The notes under the pieces were generated by a model. The model saw nothing but the letters and a program-made list of their open reading frames with translations. It was not told the DNA's origin and made no database searches. Both the position numbers and the translations under genes were made by a program. Below, piece after piece: positions 36,561-48,472 of a stretch of 64,000 bases of DNA. The DNA lies in the NCBI RefSeq assembly GCF_003315205.1, contig NZ_QNRR01000003.1:310001-374000 (forward strand). The letters are read 5' to 3'. The DNA is from Roseimicrobium gellanilyticum (GTDB taxonomy: Bacteria; Verrucomicrobiota; Verrucomicrobiia; Verrucomicrobiales; Verrucomicrobiaceae). How positions within the stretch are numbered: position 1 is the first letter of the stretch; each line of letters begins with the position of its first letter.

Positions 36561-38921
36561 ATGAATCTGAAACACGTTGAGACGATCGCCCGTGAACTGA
36601 ACGTCAAACCCCTGCAGGTCACCGCGACTGCCAAGCTGATTGCCGAAGGGGGCACCGTTCCGTTCATCGCGCGCTATCGCAAGGAGGCCACCGGCATGCT
36701 GGATGAAGTGGCCATCACCGGCATTCGTGACGGCATGCTGCGCCTGGCCCAGCTCGACGAACGCCGCGAGGCCATCGTGAAGTCGCTCGACGAGCGCAAG
36801 CTGATGACCGACGCCCTGCGCTCGAAAATCGAGGGAGCCACCACCATCGCCGTGCTGGAAGACCTTTTCGCCCCCTTCCGCCCGAAGCGCCGCACCCGCG
36901 CCACCATCGGCAAGGAGAAGGGACTGGAGCCACTGGCCGACTGGCTGGAGCAGAACCAGACCAACGGCTCCGCTGACCCTGCCACTGAAGCAGTGAACTA
37001 CATCAAGACTGATGTGGAAGATGAACTGAAGGTGAACACGGCCGTCGATGCCCTGGCCGGGGCCCGCGACATCATTGCCGAACGCGTGAGCGACTCCGCC
37101 GAAGCCCGTGCTGCCATCCGCCGCCTCATCAATGAGCAAGGCACCGTGGTGAGCAAGGTCATGTTTGGCAAGGAAGAGGACAAGGAAGCGGCCAAGTTCC
37201 GCGACTACTTCGACTGGAGCGAGCCTCTGAAGAACATCCCCTCCCACCGCATGCTGGCCATCCGCCGTGGTGAAAAGGAAGGTTTTCTCATCATGCGTGT
37301 GACTGCTCCCGAAGGCGACGCCATTCGCCTGCTCGAGCCCTTCTTCGTGAAAGGCAACACCGCGTGCAGCAAGCAGGTGAGTGAAGCCGTGCTGGATGGA
37401 TACAAGCGCCTTCTTTCTCCCTCCATGGAGACGGAAGCCCGCCTTGAGTCCAAGAAGAAAGCAGACGCCGAAGCCGTGAAGGTCTTCGCAGACAACCTGC
37501 GCGAACTCCTCCTCGCGGCACCACTGGGACAGAAGCGCGTGATGGGTGTGGACCCAGGCTTCCGCACCGGTTGCAAGATCGTGTGCCTCGATGCCCAGGG
37601 CAAGCTGCTGCACAACGACGTGATGTACCTCCTGGGTGAAGGCAACAGCCTCATCGCCGCGAAGGTGCTGGTGACGAATCTCGTGCAGCGCTTCAACATC
37701 GAAGCCATCGCCGTGGGCAATGGCACTGCCAGCCGCGAGACGGAGATGTTCCTCGCGAAGATCGGTCTGCCGAAGCACATCCCCATTCTCATGGTAAATG
37801 AGAGCGGCGCCTCGATCTACTCCGCCAGCGAAGTGGCGCGCGAAGAATTCCCCGATCATGACGTGACCGTGCGTGGCTCCGTCTCCATCGCCCGCCGTCT
37901 CATGGACCCTCTCGCAGAGCTGGTGAAGCTCGATCCGAAATCCATCGGGGTGGGCCAGTACCAGCACGATGTGGATCAGACCCTGCTCAAGGACAGCCTC
38001 GATGACGTGGTGATGAGCAGTGTGAACGCGGTGGGCGTGGAGGTGAACACCGCCTCCAAACAGCTCCTCTCGTATGTGTCCGGCCTGAACTCGCTGCTCG
38101 CCGCGAACATCGTGGCGTTCCGCAATGAGAATGGCCCCTTCAAGTCTCGCGACGAACTGAAGAAGGTGCCGCGTCTTGGTGACAAGGCGTTCGAACAGGC
38201 CGCAGGCTTCCTGCGCATCCGTGGCGCGGAGAATCCTCTCGACACCAGCGCCGTGCACCCCGAGCGCTATGACGTGGTGAACCGCATGGCGAAGGATCTC
38301 TCCTGCGATGTGAGCGACCTGCTCAGCAAGGAAGACCTCCGCAAGAAGATCGATGCCCGCAAGTATGTGAGCGAAGAAGTCGGTCTGCCGACCCTGCAGG
38401 ACATTCTCTCCGAGCTCTCCAAGCCCGGTCGTGACCCGCGCAAGCAGTTTGAGGTCTTCAAGTTCCAGGAAGGCGTGGAGAAGCCCGAACACCTCACGGT
38501 GGGCATGAAGCTCCCCGGCATCGTGACAAACGTGACCGCGTTTGGCGCGTTTGTGGACATCGGCGTGCACCAGGATGGCCTCGTGCACGTGAGCCAGCTC
38601 GCGGATCACTTCATCAAGGACGCCAGCGAGGCGGTGAAAGTGCAGCAGAAGGTGCAGGTCACCGTGATCGAAGTGGATCTGGAGCGCAAGCGCATCGCCC
38701 TCTCCATGAAGTCCAACCCTGACTTCGACCGCAGCAAGAAGGGCGGCTCAGGCGGTGGCGGCGGACAGGGAGGTGGACGCCCCGGTCAAGGTGGCGGCGG
38801 TGGCAATCGCAGCTTCCAGAGCAGCGGCAGCGGCTCTCGCGGTGGTGGCTCGGGTGGTGGTATGGGCGGGATGGGTGGCGGCGACTGGTTCTCCGCGGCG
38901 GTGCAGAAGGGGAAGAAGTAG
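36561..38921 (+). CDS. tex: Tex family transcription accessory / RNA-binding protein
   Basis: A 786-residue nucleic-acid-binding protein. Order of domains: N-terminal Tex helical region (GGTVPFIARYRKEATGMLDE), YqgF/RuvC-like fold from about residue 325 (MGVDPGFRTGCKIVCLDAQG), helix-hairpin-helix around 490-560 (LSYVSGLNSLLAANIVAFRN), and an S1 RNA-binding domain around 650-720 (KLPGIVTNVTAFGAFVDIGV). After residue 735 there is a tail of about 50 residues built from Gly, Ser and a few Arg and Gln (GGGGGQGGGRPGQGGGG). Such tails are not part of the core family and could add RNA affinity. A strong Rho-independent terminator follows 48 bases after the stop. Confidence 0.95.
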   Translation: MNLKHVETIARELNVKPLQVTATAKLIAEGGTVPFIARYRKEATGMLDEVAITGIRDGMLRLAQLDERREAIVKSLDERKLMTDALRSKIEGATTIAVLEDLFAPFRPKRRTRATIGKEKGLEPLADWLEQNQTNGSADPATEAVNYIKTDVEDELKVNTAVDALAGARDIIAERVSDSAEARAAIRRLINEQGTVVSKVMFGKEEDKEAAKFRDYFDWSEPLKNIPSHRMLAIRRGEKEGFLIMRVTAPEGDAIRLLEPFFVKGNTACSKQVSEAVLDGYKRLLSPSMETEARLESKKKADAEAVKVFADNLRELLLAAPLGQKRVMGVDPGFRTGCKIVCLDAQGKLLHNDVMYLLGEGNSLIAAKVLVTNLVQRFNIEAIAVGNGTASRETEMFLAKIGLPKHIPILMVNESGASIYSASEVAREEFPDHDVTVRGSVSIARRLMDPLAELVKLDPKSIGVGQYQHDVDQTLLKDSLDDVVMSSVNAVGVEVNTASKQLLSYVSGLNSLLAANIVAFRNENGPFKSRDELKKVPRLGDKAFEQAAGFLRIRGAENPLDTSAVHPERYDVVNRMAKDLSCDVSDLLSKEDLRKKIDARKYVSEEVGLPTLQDILSELSKPGRDPRKQFEVFKFQEGVEKPEHLTVGMKLPGIVTNVTAFGAFVDIGVHQDGLVHVSQLADHFIKDASEAVKVQQKVQVTVIEVDLERKRIALSMKSNPDFDRSKKGGSGGGGGQGGGRPGQGGGGGNRSFQSSGSGSRGGGSGGGMGGMGGGDWFSAAVQKGKK

Positions 38922-38939
38922 GGCTGACCAACCAAGTGG

Positions 38940-38959
38940 AAGGCTTCTTCAGAAGCCTT
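38940..38959. repeat. REPIN-like palindrome, copy B left arm
   Basis: AAGGCTTCTTCAGAAGCCTT at 38940-38959, 18 bases after the tex stop. It is the left (TTCA loop) member of the palindrome family also present at 25877, 41050 and 45500. Its right-hand partners are the arms at 39043-39119. The tex terminator lies between them. Confidence 0.7.
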
Positions 38960-38968
38960 TCAGAGATG

Positions 38969-38996
38969 GCCGCACCTGAGCAGGTGCGGCTTTTTT
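38969..38996 (+). terminator. Rho-independent terminator of tex
   Basis: GCCGCACCTG at 38969-38978 pairs perfectly with CAGGTGCGGC at 38981-38990 around a two-base loop, followed by TTTTTT at 38991-38996. The 10-bp stem and T-run are a classic intrinsic terminator 48 bases after the tex stop. Confidence 0.88.
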
Positions 38997-39042
38997 CGTG
39001 CTCGTTCCGAAACGCGCCCTCGGTATGCGAGTTTGTCGGAAC

Positions 39043-39119
39043 AAGGCCTCTGGAGAGACCTTCTACTTTCCTGAGCAAGGCTTCTGGGAAAGCCTTCTAC
39101 ATGGGGAGAGGCCTTCTAC
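39043..39119. repeat. REPIN-like palindromes, copy B right arms (tandem)
   Basis: Three right-type arms in a row: 39043-39062 (AAGGCCTCTGGAGAGACCTT), 39077-39096 (AAGGCTTCTGGGAAAGCCTT) and a partial one at 39107-39119 (AGAGGCCTTCTAC). Each is followed by CTAC, as in copies A and D. The first two have single-base changes that spoil the stem, so this locus looks like a decayed tandem expansion in front of the fumarylacetoacetase-fold gene. Confidence 0.62.
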
Positions 39120-39163
39120 TTTGGGGTTGTGCCGATGCGAGTGCCGTCTAGCGTGAGGTTCTC

Positions 39164-39991
39164 ATGATCATCTACAAGACCCACGCCGGACCGGTGCTCG
39201 AGCTCGATGAAAAGTGCTTCATCATCGATGTCCCGAGCTGGGATGAGCTTCTGAACAAGGAAGACCTTCCCGAGTGGCTCCGTCATCAGGCCTCGAAGGG
39301 CATTGTGACCGATGGCGTCACGCATCAGGAGTTGCTCCCGCCCATCGGCACCCAGGAGGTATGGGCCAGTGGCGTGACCTATTTCCGCAGCAAGACGGCG
39401 CGCATGGAGGAGTCCAAGGACGCAGGGGGGGCCACCTTCTATGACAAGGTGTACGAAGCCGACCGTCCCGAAATCTTCTTCAAGGCCACACCGCAGCGCG
39501 TCGTGGGACCGCATGGCGTCCTGCATCGTCGCAAGGACTCGAAGTGGATCGTCCCCGAGCCGGAACTCACGCTGGTGATCAACAAGGCCGGCAAAATCAT
39601 CGGCTACACCTGTGGCAATGACTTGAGCTGCCGGGACATCGAGGGCGAGAATCCACTCTACCTCCCGCAGGCCAAGGTCTTCAAGAATTGTGCGGCCCTG
39701 GGCCCAGGCATCCTGATTGCAGAGAAGCCATTGGCAGAGACGACCTCCATCGCATGCGACATCATCCGTGATTGCGAAAAGGTCTTCTCCAGCGAAACCA
39801 CGCTCGCGCAGATGAAACGGGATCTCGAAGAGCTCGCGGGCTGGCTCTACAAGGAGGAATCCTTCCCTGTGGGTTGCTTCATGATGACTGGCACCGGCAT
39901 TGTGCCACCCGATGATTTCTGCCTGCAGACCGATGACGAGGTGCGCATCCGCATTGAGGGCATCGGCGAGCTGGTGAACCGGATGGACTAG
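39164..39991 (+). CDS. Fumarylacetoacetate hydrolase-family protein, possibly 2-keto-3-deoxypentonate dehydratase
   Basis: A 275-residue enzyme of the FAH superfamily. The metal-binding triad region includes EIFFKATPQRVVGPHG and EPELTLVINKAGKIIGYTCG; NDLSCRDIEGENPLYLPQAK and the C-terminal GCFMMTGTGIVPPDDFCLQT with IRIEGIGELVNRM resemble 2-dehydro-3-deoxy-arabinonate dehydratases more than fumarylacetoacetase proper. FAH enzymes use Mg to cleave or dehydrate beta-keto acids. A good Shine-Dalgarno (GTGAGG) lies eight bases before ATG 39164. It is flanked by repeat arms and the tex terminator and appears to be transcribed alone. Confidence 0.88.
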   Translation: MIIYKTHAGPVLELDEKCFIIDVPSWDELLNKEDLPEWLRHQASKGIVTDGVTHQELLPPIGTQEVWASGVTYFRSKTARMEESKDAGGATFYDKVYEADRPEIFFKATPQRVVGPHGVLHRRKDSKWIVPEPELTLVINKAGKIIGYTCGNDLSCRDIEGENPLYLPQAKVFKNCAALGPGILIAEKPLAETTSIACDIIRDCEKVFSSETTLAQMKRDLEELAGWLYKEESFPVGCFMMTGTGIVPPDDFCLQTDDEVRIRIEGIGELVNRMD

Positions 39992-40164
39992 CGGAGGCGC
40001 TACCTGGCAGCAACCTGCTGGCAGAGGAGGATGTGGGTCTTCAACGTTTTCCCCGAAGGCCTGTCCAATGCATGCCGCCGCTGCAGACTTTACATTCTAT
40101 TTGTTTGGCATCTCCCGTGCTGGAGGTACCAGTTTCCTCCCCGGCAACGGTTGCCCCCTCACAC

Positions 40165-41031
40165 ATGATTTCAGAGAACCGGCGTTCTTTCCTCAAGAGA
40201 TTCAGGCACTTCTACGCTCCCGTTCTTTTGGCGGGAGGCGCTTCGTACGGTTATGGGACCTCCCTGGAGAGGCACCGTCTGAAGGTGGAGCACCATGATC
40301 TGAAGCTCGCCCTCGGGGAACGGGCGCCACGCAGCTTTCGCGCGGTGTCCCTCACAGACTTCCACTTCGACCCCCTGTACGAGGAGGATTTCGTCCAGGA
40401 ATGTGTACGCCAGGCCAACGCGCTCAAACCGGACATCGTGCTGCTCACGGGGGATTACATCTCCAACACCAGCAGCCGCATCAATGACTTTGCACGAATC
40501 ATCGGTGACCTTGAGGCATCCACTGGCGTGTATGCCTGCCTGGGCAATCATGACCACTGGGACAGCCGCACGCGCGTGGCAGGCGCGCTGAATCACCAGC
40601 ACATCTCGGTCCTGCAGAATCACCACACACGAGTCACGTGCAAGGGCGGAGAGCTGGTGATCGCGGGTTTGCAGAGTGCCTGGGCCGGGACCCCGAACTG
40701 GCGGAACGCGGCCGACGGCTTGCGCAAGGATGACCGTGTGATCGCCCTGGTGCATGAGCCAGACTTCGCGGACAACCTCGCCATCGATCCTCGTGTGGCC
40801 TTTCAACTTTCAGGTCACACCCATGGCGGTCAAGTGCGCGTGCCCGGATGGGGCGCGCTCATCCTGCCAAGCTGGGGCAAGCGTTATCAGGCAGGCTTCT
40901 ACAACGTGGGCCCCAGAAAAGATCTCAAGCTCTACGTGAATCGCGGCATCGGCACCATTGAGCACCACGTGCGCTTCTTCTGCCCACCGGAGATTGCGTG
41001 CTTTGATGTGGTGAACACGGACGCGGTGTGA
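40165..41031 (+). CDS. Metallophosphoesterase, YkuE-like, with Tat signal
   Basis: A 288-residue calcineurin-type phosphoesterase. The signal is twin-arginine (ENRRSFLKRFRHFYAPVLL). Dimetal motifs are in order: DFHFDP, LLTGDYIS, CLGNHDHWD, LVHEPDF and QLSGHTHGGQVRVPG. This set matches YkuE/YaeI phosphodiesterases, some of which act on UDP-diacylglucosamine in lipid A synthesis, but the Tat signal suggests action outside the cytoplasm. The start is ATG 40165, where the signal begins; the longer frame to 40033 has no such signal. Confidence 0.9.
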   Translation: MISENRRSFLKRFRHFYAPVLLAGGASYGYGTSLERHRLKVEHHDLKLALGERAPRSFRAVSLTDFHFDPLYEEDFVQECVRQANALKPDIVLLTGDYISNTSSRINDFARIIGDLEASTGVYACLGNHDHWDSRTRVAGALNHQHISVLQNHHTRVTCKGGELVIAGLQSAWAGTPNWRNAADGLRKDDRVIALVHEPDFADNLAIDPRVAFQLSGHTHGGQVRVPGWGALILPSWGKRYQAGFYNVGPRKDLKLYVNRGIGTIEHHVRFFCPPEIACFDVVNTDAV

Positions 41032-41049
41032 GCAGGCGCTCCAGTGCAG

Positions 41050-41178
41050 AAGGCGTCTCCAGAAGCCTTTCACGTCAGAAGATCCTGCAATCTCTCAATT
41101 CACATCGATGACTTCGCCGCCCTGTCGCATTCCAGTTCACTGAGAGAGCGGCGCAATGAAGGCTTCTGGAGAAGCCTT
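41050..41178. repeat. REPIN-like palindrome pair, copy C
   Basis: Left arm AAGGCGTCTCCAGAAGCCTT at 41050-41069 and right arm AAGGCTTCTGGAGAAGCCTT at 41159-41178. The left arm starts 19 bases after the metallophosphoesterase stop, and the right arm ends 17 bases from the protease stop. It lies exactly between convergent genes and may act as a two-way transcription end. Confidence 0.75.
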
Positions 41179-41194
41179 CCACGTTCTTCTGCTA

Positions 41195-44113
41195 CTACCT
41201 CCCCTGCTCATCCAGCCCACGGGCGATCTTGTACTTCACAAACTCAATGTGGGCGATGTTGGCTGCAGGGGCCTTAACTTGAAGGGCCGTGAAGTAGGTC
41301 TGGATCTGACGAAGCTGTGCCAGTGCCACACTCTGCACCGCCGGCAGGTGTCCGCGACCCTGCACGATGCCGAGCAGGCGATCCACATAGTCGATCTGCA
41401 GGTTCTGCCGCTGCGTGGAGATCTCACCTCTCTCACCCTCTCCATGGATGATGGCCTTGGTGAGGTCCCACATCACTTCATGCAGCGGGTACTTGTTGCC
41501 ATACAGAGAGCTGTCGAGGATGCGGTTCTGCGTATTCACGTGCATCAGGTGATCCAGAAGGCCACGCTGAATCTTCAGTGCGCGCTCGTGAAGCTTCGGA
41601 TCCTCACCCTCACTGCGGAAGTCGAACCCGCGGCGCTGCTGCTGCATGTGGGAGATGAGCACTTCAGGCGCCGTCCACGCATCGGGAGCAAAGGCATACT
41701 TCGCCAGAGTCTGCATGGCCGCGCGTTGCTTCTCCGCCTCCACGGGGCGCAGAGGTTGTGGCGCCCCCTGCTTCACCTGTCCCACGAAAGGACGCTCCAC
41801 ATACACGCCGCCGACGTAGCGGGAAATGGCGGCGAGTGCATTGCCTGCATCGGACGTGAGTGAGACATACGCATTTGTCAGCTCCTGCCAGCTCGTGCCG
41901 TCCTTCGGATACTCTTCGAGCAGCTTGCCCGTCGCCTGGCGGACGAGTTCACAGCGCTGTGTACCATAAGTAATCTGGTCACTGCTCATGTCATAGATCA
42001 TGGCACGTGGGTCGATGGCCTTACCCGCTCCGCGCATGTCATCCGCGTCGTTGGCGAAGGCGAGTTGCGGCTCATGCGAGCGCCCGGCAATGGCCGCTAG
42101 ACGCTGCTTCTCCCCTTCTGCATCCGGCGCTGCGACGCTGTAACCGTACTCGATGGCCCAGTGATCGTAGGGCCCCGGGTCGGTGATGTAGTACTGACCC
42201 TGATGCGCCTTGTCCGGGCCGAGGTTCATGGGCATGTAATCCATCACAGAGCCACTGAGCGCCGTCTTCTGCGTCAGTTCACGCTTCTGCAAATCGGCCG
42301 GGCTCAGCATCTGGCTGGCGCGGAAGTTGTGGTTCAGTCCCAGCGTGTGTCCGAGTTCATGCAGGATGAGCTGTGTGAGGCTCTCCTTGATCATCGCATC
42401 GAAGTCCACCTGATCTGCCTTGCGCAGGCGCATCATGTTCGTGCCGAACATCAGGCCCTGTTGCGTGAGATTGCCCGCCATGCAGGCATGCTCGTCTTCA
42501 CCACCACCCTGTGCAGCATCCGTGCCCACGATGCCCACTTCGCTCCAGAGGCGGCGGGCAAAGATGCGGTTCTTCACGAAGGCGAACTCCAGCATGATGT
42601 CCGAACCCAGGATCTGGCCCGTGCGAGGATTCACAAAGCTCGGTCCATAACCACCGAAGGGCGGCTTGGGCGAGGAGGTCCAGCGCAGCACATTGTAGTC
42701 GATATCGTCGGCATCCCATTCAGCATTGTCCGGCTGCTCCTTGATGACCACGGCGTTCTTGAAGCCAATCTTCTCAAACGACTGGTTCCATTTCAAACCA
42801 GCCTCCATGATGATGGGGCGGAACTCGTGCGGCGTGGTGTTCTCAATCCACCAGGTGATGGGCTCCATCGGCTCGCTCACGGGCGCGTTCGGATCCTTCT
42901 TCACCAGATGCCAGCGGTGGATGAAGTCGCGCCAGGGTGTGGCTTCCGTGGAAGTCTGGTCCGTGAGCTGCGTCATGAAGTAGCCCACGCGGGGGTCATC
43001 GAAGCGCGGCTGGTAGTCATTCTCCGGCATCGCGATGAGCGTATGCTGCACCTTCACGCTCACGTACCGCGGGTCCGTCACGTCCTGCGCAGACTTTTCA
43101 TCATCACGTCTGGGCGGCGAAGGATTCTCATACACGTACTCCACGACGAAGAGGGTGTTCCGCGAGAAGGACTTGGTGCGGGTGAACTTCGTTTTTGTTT
43201 CGGAAAGCTTGCCGAGAAGGGACTTGCCATCGTTGCCCGAGCTGGGCTTCACCTGGCGGAGTGTTTCACGCAGGAAGAGATTGCCCGCGTTGATGAGGAT
43301 GCCCTCGTCGTTCTCCGCCACAATGGGCTCCAAGGCGAGCACGGCATCGCTCACATTGGCACGTGCCGCGCGAGCCAGCGGATGCTCAGGATCGAAGTAA
43401 TATGCGGTGTTGCGGCCAACGAACTCCACCTTCTCATAGTTGCGATGCATGGTGAACACGGTCTCATCGCCAAACTGACCGCGATTCCTGCCGGCACCCA
43501 CGACACCATCCACGGTATGGGAGAAGTAGATGAACTCCTGGTCGAGTTGCTTCTTCTTGATGTAGAGGAAGACGGTACCGTTGTCCTTGTCGCGGTACAC
43601 ACGGAAAAGACCTTTGTCGTCTTCGCAATTCTTGGTGACCTCTTCGATCGTCTTCTTCTTCGGAGGCTCAGGGTTGGCAGGCACCGGCTTGGGCTGGGCG
43701 GCAATGTCCTTGGTCTTCGCCTGGTTGTCCGCTTCTGGTTTGCGCGCACCGGGTGGCTGGGGAGGAGCGGGAAGGCCGGGTGCTGGTGCAGGGGCGGGTG
43801 CTGGCTGCTGGGGCTTTGCGACTTCGGCAGCAGGAGCGGGTGCTGGCGCTGGCTTGGCGGTGGCTGGCTTGTTTTCCTCAGCCTTCTTCTCGGGTGCGGT
43901 GGCGGGAGCGGCCACCTTGGGCTTGTTCGCCGTTTCCGCCTTGCGAACTTCAGGCGCGGGGGCTGGGGCGGGCTCGGAGGGTTTGGGGGGAGCAGCAGGG
44001 GCTGGCGCAGGAGAAGGTGCCGGGGCCGGGGTCGGGGCTGCGTTTTGCCCAAGGGCAACCACGGTAGCCACCGTGGCCAGCATGCCCACGAGGTAGGAAG
44101 AGAGCGCGTTCAT
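41195..44113 (-). CDS. Zinc metalloprotease with DUF5117-type domain, secreted
   Basis: A 972-residue exported protein. A signal peptide (SSYLVGMLATVATVVALGQN) is followed by about 130 residues almost entirely of Pro and Ala (APTPAPAPSPAPAPAAPPKP) with Lys and Glu, a likely disordered linker. The zinc site is HELGHTLGLNHNFRAS, a metzincin-like HExxHxxGxxH. Upstream, RVYRDKDNGTVFLYIKKKQL and FIYFSHTVDGVVGAGRNRGQ match DUF5117/DUF5118-type proteins found in many Bacteroidetes and Verrucomicrobia. Substrate unknown. ATG 44113 is chosen since the signal begins there. It converges on the metallophosphoesterase gene across a REPIN-like element. Confidence 0.9.
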   Translation of the reverse strand: MNALSSYLVGMLATVATVVALGQNAAPTPAPAPSPAPAPAAPPKPSEPAPAPAPEVRKAETANKPKVAAPATAPEKKAEENKPATAKPAPAPAPAAEVAKPQQPAPAPAPAPGLPAPPQPPGARKPEADNQAKTKDIAAQPKPVPANPEPPKKKTIEEVTKNCEDDKGLFRVYRDKDNGTVFLYIKKKQLDQEFIYFSHTVDGVVGAGRNRGQFGDETVFTMHRNYEKVEFVGRNTAYYFDPEHPLARAARANVSDAVLALEPIVAENDEGILINAGNLFLRETLRQVKPSSGNDGKSLLGKLSETKTKFTRTKSFSRNTLFVVEYVYENPSPPRRDDEKSAQDVTDPRYVSVKVQHTLIAMPENDYQPRFDDPRVGYFMTQLTDQTSTEATPWRDFIHRWHLVKKDPNAPVSEPMEPITWWIENTTPHEFRPIIMEAGLKWNQSFEKIGFKNAVVIKEQPDNAEWDADDIDYNVLRWTSSPKPPFGGYGPSFVNPRTGQILGSDIMLEFAFVKNRIFARRLWSEVGIVGTDAAQGGGEDEHACMAGNLTQQGLMFGTNMMRLRKADQVDFDAMIKESLTQLILHELGHTLGLNHNFRASQMLSPADLQKRELTQKTALSGSVMDYMPMNLGPDKAHQGQYYITDPGPYDHWAIEYGYSVAAPDAEGEKQRLAAIAGRSHEPQLAFANDADDMRGAGKAIDPRAMIYDMSSDQITYGTQRCELVRQATGKLLEEYPKDGTSWQELTNAYVSLTSDAGNALAAISRYVGGVYVERPFVGQVKQGAPQPLRPVEAEKQRAAMQTLAKYAFAPDAWTAPEVLISHMQQQRRGFDFRSEGEDPKLHERALKIQRGLLDHLMHVNTQNRILDSSLYGNKYPLHEVMWDLTKAIIHGEGERGEISTQRQNLQIDYVDRLLGIVQGRGHLPAVQSVALAQLRQIQTYFTALQVKAPAANIAHIEFVKYKIARGLDEQGR

Positions 44114-44381
44114 GGCGTGTGACGTGACGAGACGTTCGCAGGGTAAGGAATGAGAAACGTGGATCTTGCCACATTCCTTAGGGCTTGAGCGCACAGCCAT
44201 TCGCGAAACACGCCCCAACATTGAGCAGCAAAGGGAGCGGCTAGAGGGCCCCCACCCCATCTTCCTTTGAGGCTGTGTTGCTTTGCAACTTTTATCAAAA
44301 ACCGTTCGCTATTCCACCCGTACCTTCTCCTTCGCCAGCGCACGTCCCATGCCTCTGCCCCACCCTACCCCGGTCACATCC

Positions 44382-45485
44382 ATGGCCCAAGCAATCCCTC
44401 TCCGGGTGCTGCTGCCGCTGTGGATGATGTTGAGCATTCCCGCACCTGCCCAGGAAGCATCCAAAATCCACCCACCGGAATTCGTCTCCAGTGTTCCCCT
44501 CTGTTTCTGGGAACCGCCCTCAGGGCCTTACATCGTGAGGAGAACGGAATTTCACGGTGCCGTTCGCATGAAGGATCCGCAACTCACCAAGCAGGTCCAT
44601 CGGTCCTATATGACCCTGTACGATCCCCTCGCCTATGTTATCGCTTCAGGGACTGATGACTCCCAGTGCATGCCACCGTTGAAATTTGTCACCACACCTC
44701 TGGTGGATGATAAGCCCGCGACCGAAAGCATGCTGAACTATGTCAATGCCAGTTCCACGTCCGACCGGCCAGGGACTCGCGGGAAAATCACTGCAACGCT
44801 GTTCACAGAATTTGATCTGGTGGATCTCTTCGGCGTGGAACCAACTCCCCGCCTGCATGAAATCATCAACAACATCGATTGTACCGGCACCCTGGTTCTT
44901 CCTTTCAGTGGGGTGGACCTCAAGCGCATCAAGCGCCTCCCGCCCAGAATCAGACGCCTGGTGATCTACAATTCCGAGATTGGAAAAGCCCTGGAAGACC
45001 ACGTCCGGTCCATGCCGGAGCTTGAAGAATTGGTCCTCTGGGGATGCCGTCATACCGATGAGGTGTTCTATTCCGGCCCCGTCCACGAAGAGTCCCGGAC
45101 ACCGCCAATTTTCAATCAGCAGCTCTTTCCCGACCTCTGTTCCAAAACGAAGGTCCTGTTCGCGTTCCATTGCTCTGAGTCTCTTCATCACTGCTTGGGA
45201 TGGCACTCCTGGCCGCAACTGGAGCGATTGGAGTCCACCCGTGATTTCTTCCTGCGCCGAGCATGGGACGTCGGGGCCAAGGGCGGCAAATACGTGGAAG
45301 TGGGATATCGGAAACCGGAGTATCCCAAGCTGAAGGCCTTCAGCTATTATGTGGTGGAGAGGTTGTTCAACGATTGGGGCGGAATCGAGAATTGGCCCCA
45401 CATGAGGCAATCAACATGCGAGGTCATGGGCATATCGCCTTCCATGATGAGAACCTACGTGGTGAAGACGAGCGGAAGGAAGTGA
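44382..45485 (+). CDS. Hypothetical secreted protein with leucine-rich-like segment
   Basis: A 367-residue protein I do not recognise. ATG 44382 begins a signal peptide (MAQAIPLRVLLPLWMMLSIP); an in-frame ATG at 44349 and a longer frame to 44283 are alternatives, and none has a Shine-Dalgarno site. Residues about 165-250 have a repeating Leu/Ile pattern (GTLVLPFSGVDLKRIKRLPP; RRLVIYNSEIG; ELEELVLWGCRHTDE) reminiscent of leucine-rich repeats. Several conserved-looking cysteines lie in the second half. It is divergent from the protease gene; the 268-base gap between them shows no clear promoter. A REPIN-like element follows 15 bases after the stop. Confidence 0.65.
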   Translation: MAQAIPLRVLLPLWMMLSIPAPAQEASKIHPPEFVSSVPLCFWEPPSGPYIVRRTEFHGAVRMKDPQLTKQVHRSYMTLYDPLAYVIASGTDDSQCMPPLKFVTTPLVDDKPATESMLNYVNASSTSDRPGTRGKITATLFTEFDLVDLFGVEPTPRLHEIINNIDCTGTLVLPFSGVDLKRIKRLPPRIRRLVIYNSEIGKALEDHVRSMPELEELVLWGCRHTDEVFYSGPVHEESRTPPIFNQQLFPDLCSKTKVLFAFHCSESLHHCLGWHSWPQLERLESTRDFFLRRAWDVGAKGGKYVEVGYRKPEYPKLKAFSYYVVERLFNDWGGIENWPHMRQSTCEVMGISPSMMRTYVVKTSGRK

Positions 45486-45499
45486 CCGCTCGAATGGAG

Positions 45500-45630
45500 A
45501 AAGCGTCTCCAGAAGCCTTTGGAGGGGACGCGTTACCGAGAGGTGAGTATTCTGAGACACCTGGCCACACTCCTGAGGGGAGAATTCCTCAGGAGCATGC
45601 AATCTGATGAAAGGCTTCTGGAGAAGCCTT
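45500..45630. repeat. REPIN-like palindrome pair, copy D
   Basis: Left arm AAAGCGTCTCCAGAAGCCTT at 45500-45519 and right arm AAGGCTTCTGGAGAAGCCTT at 45611-45630. It fills the space between the hypothetical gene stop (45485) and the convergent alaS stop (45648). The right arm is identical in all 20 positions to those of copies A and C. Confidence 0.75.
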
Positions 45631-45647
45631 CTACGTTGTTGTCGGAT

Positions 45648-48347
<2,700 letters not shown>

Positions 48348-48472
48348 GAGCGTGTCTGGAAAAGGGCGCGCAGACTAGCGCGGGATCGCCCGACGGCATA
48401 GGAAAATGTGGCCCCCGGGCGGACTGCCGCCCTTGCCCCGGGGTGGCATTTCCGCTACGGTGCTGTGCAGCT

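Noticed and set aside
36399-38609. 736-codon minus-strand ORF opposite tex
   Set aside because: Mirror frame of tex with no domain; His/Val/Ala-rich composition.
42436-42450. TGTTC-N5-GAACA, resembling a LexA box
   Set aside because: The spacer is five, not four, and it lies inside the metalloprotease coding region.
42161-44122. 653-codon plus-strand ORF opposite the metalloprotease
   Set aside because: Low-complexity Gly/Leu/Arg/His-rich translation typical of an antisense frame of a GC-rich, Pro/Ala-rich gene.
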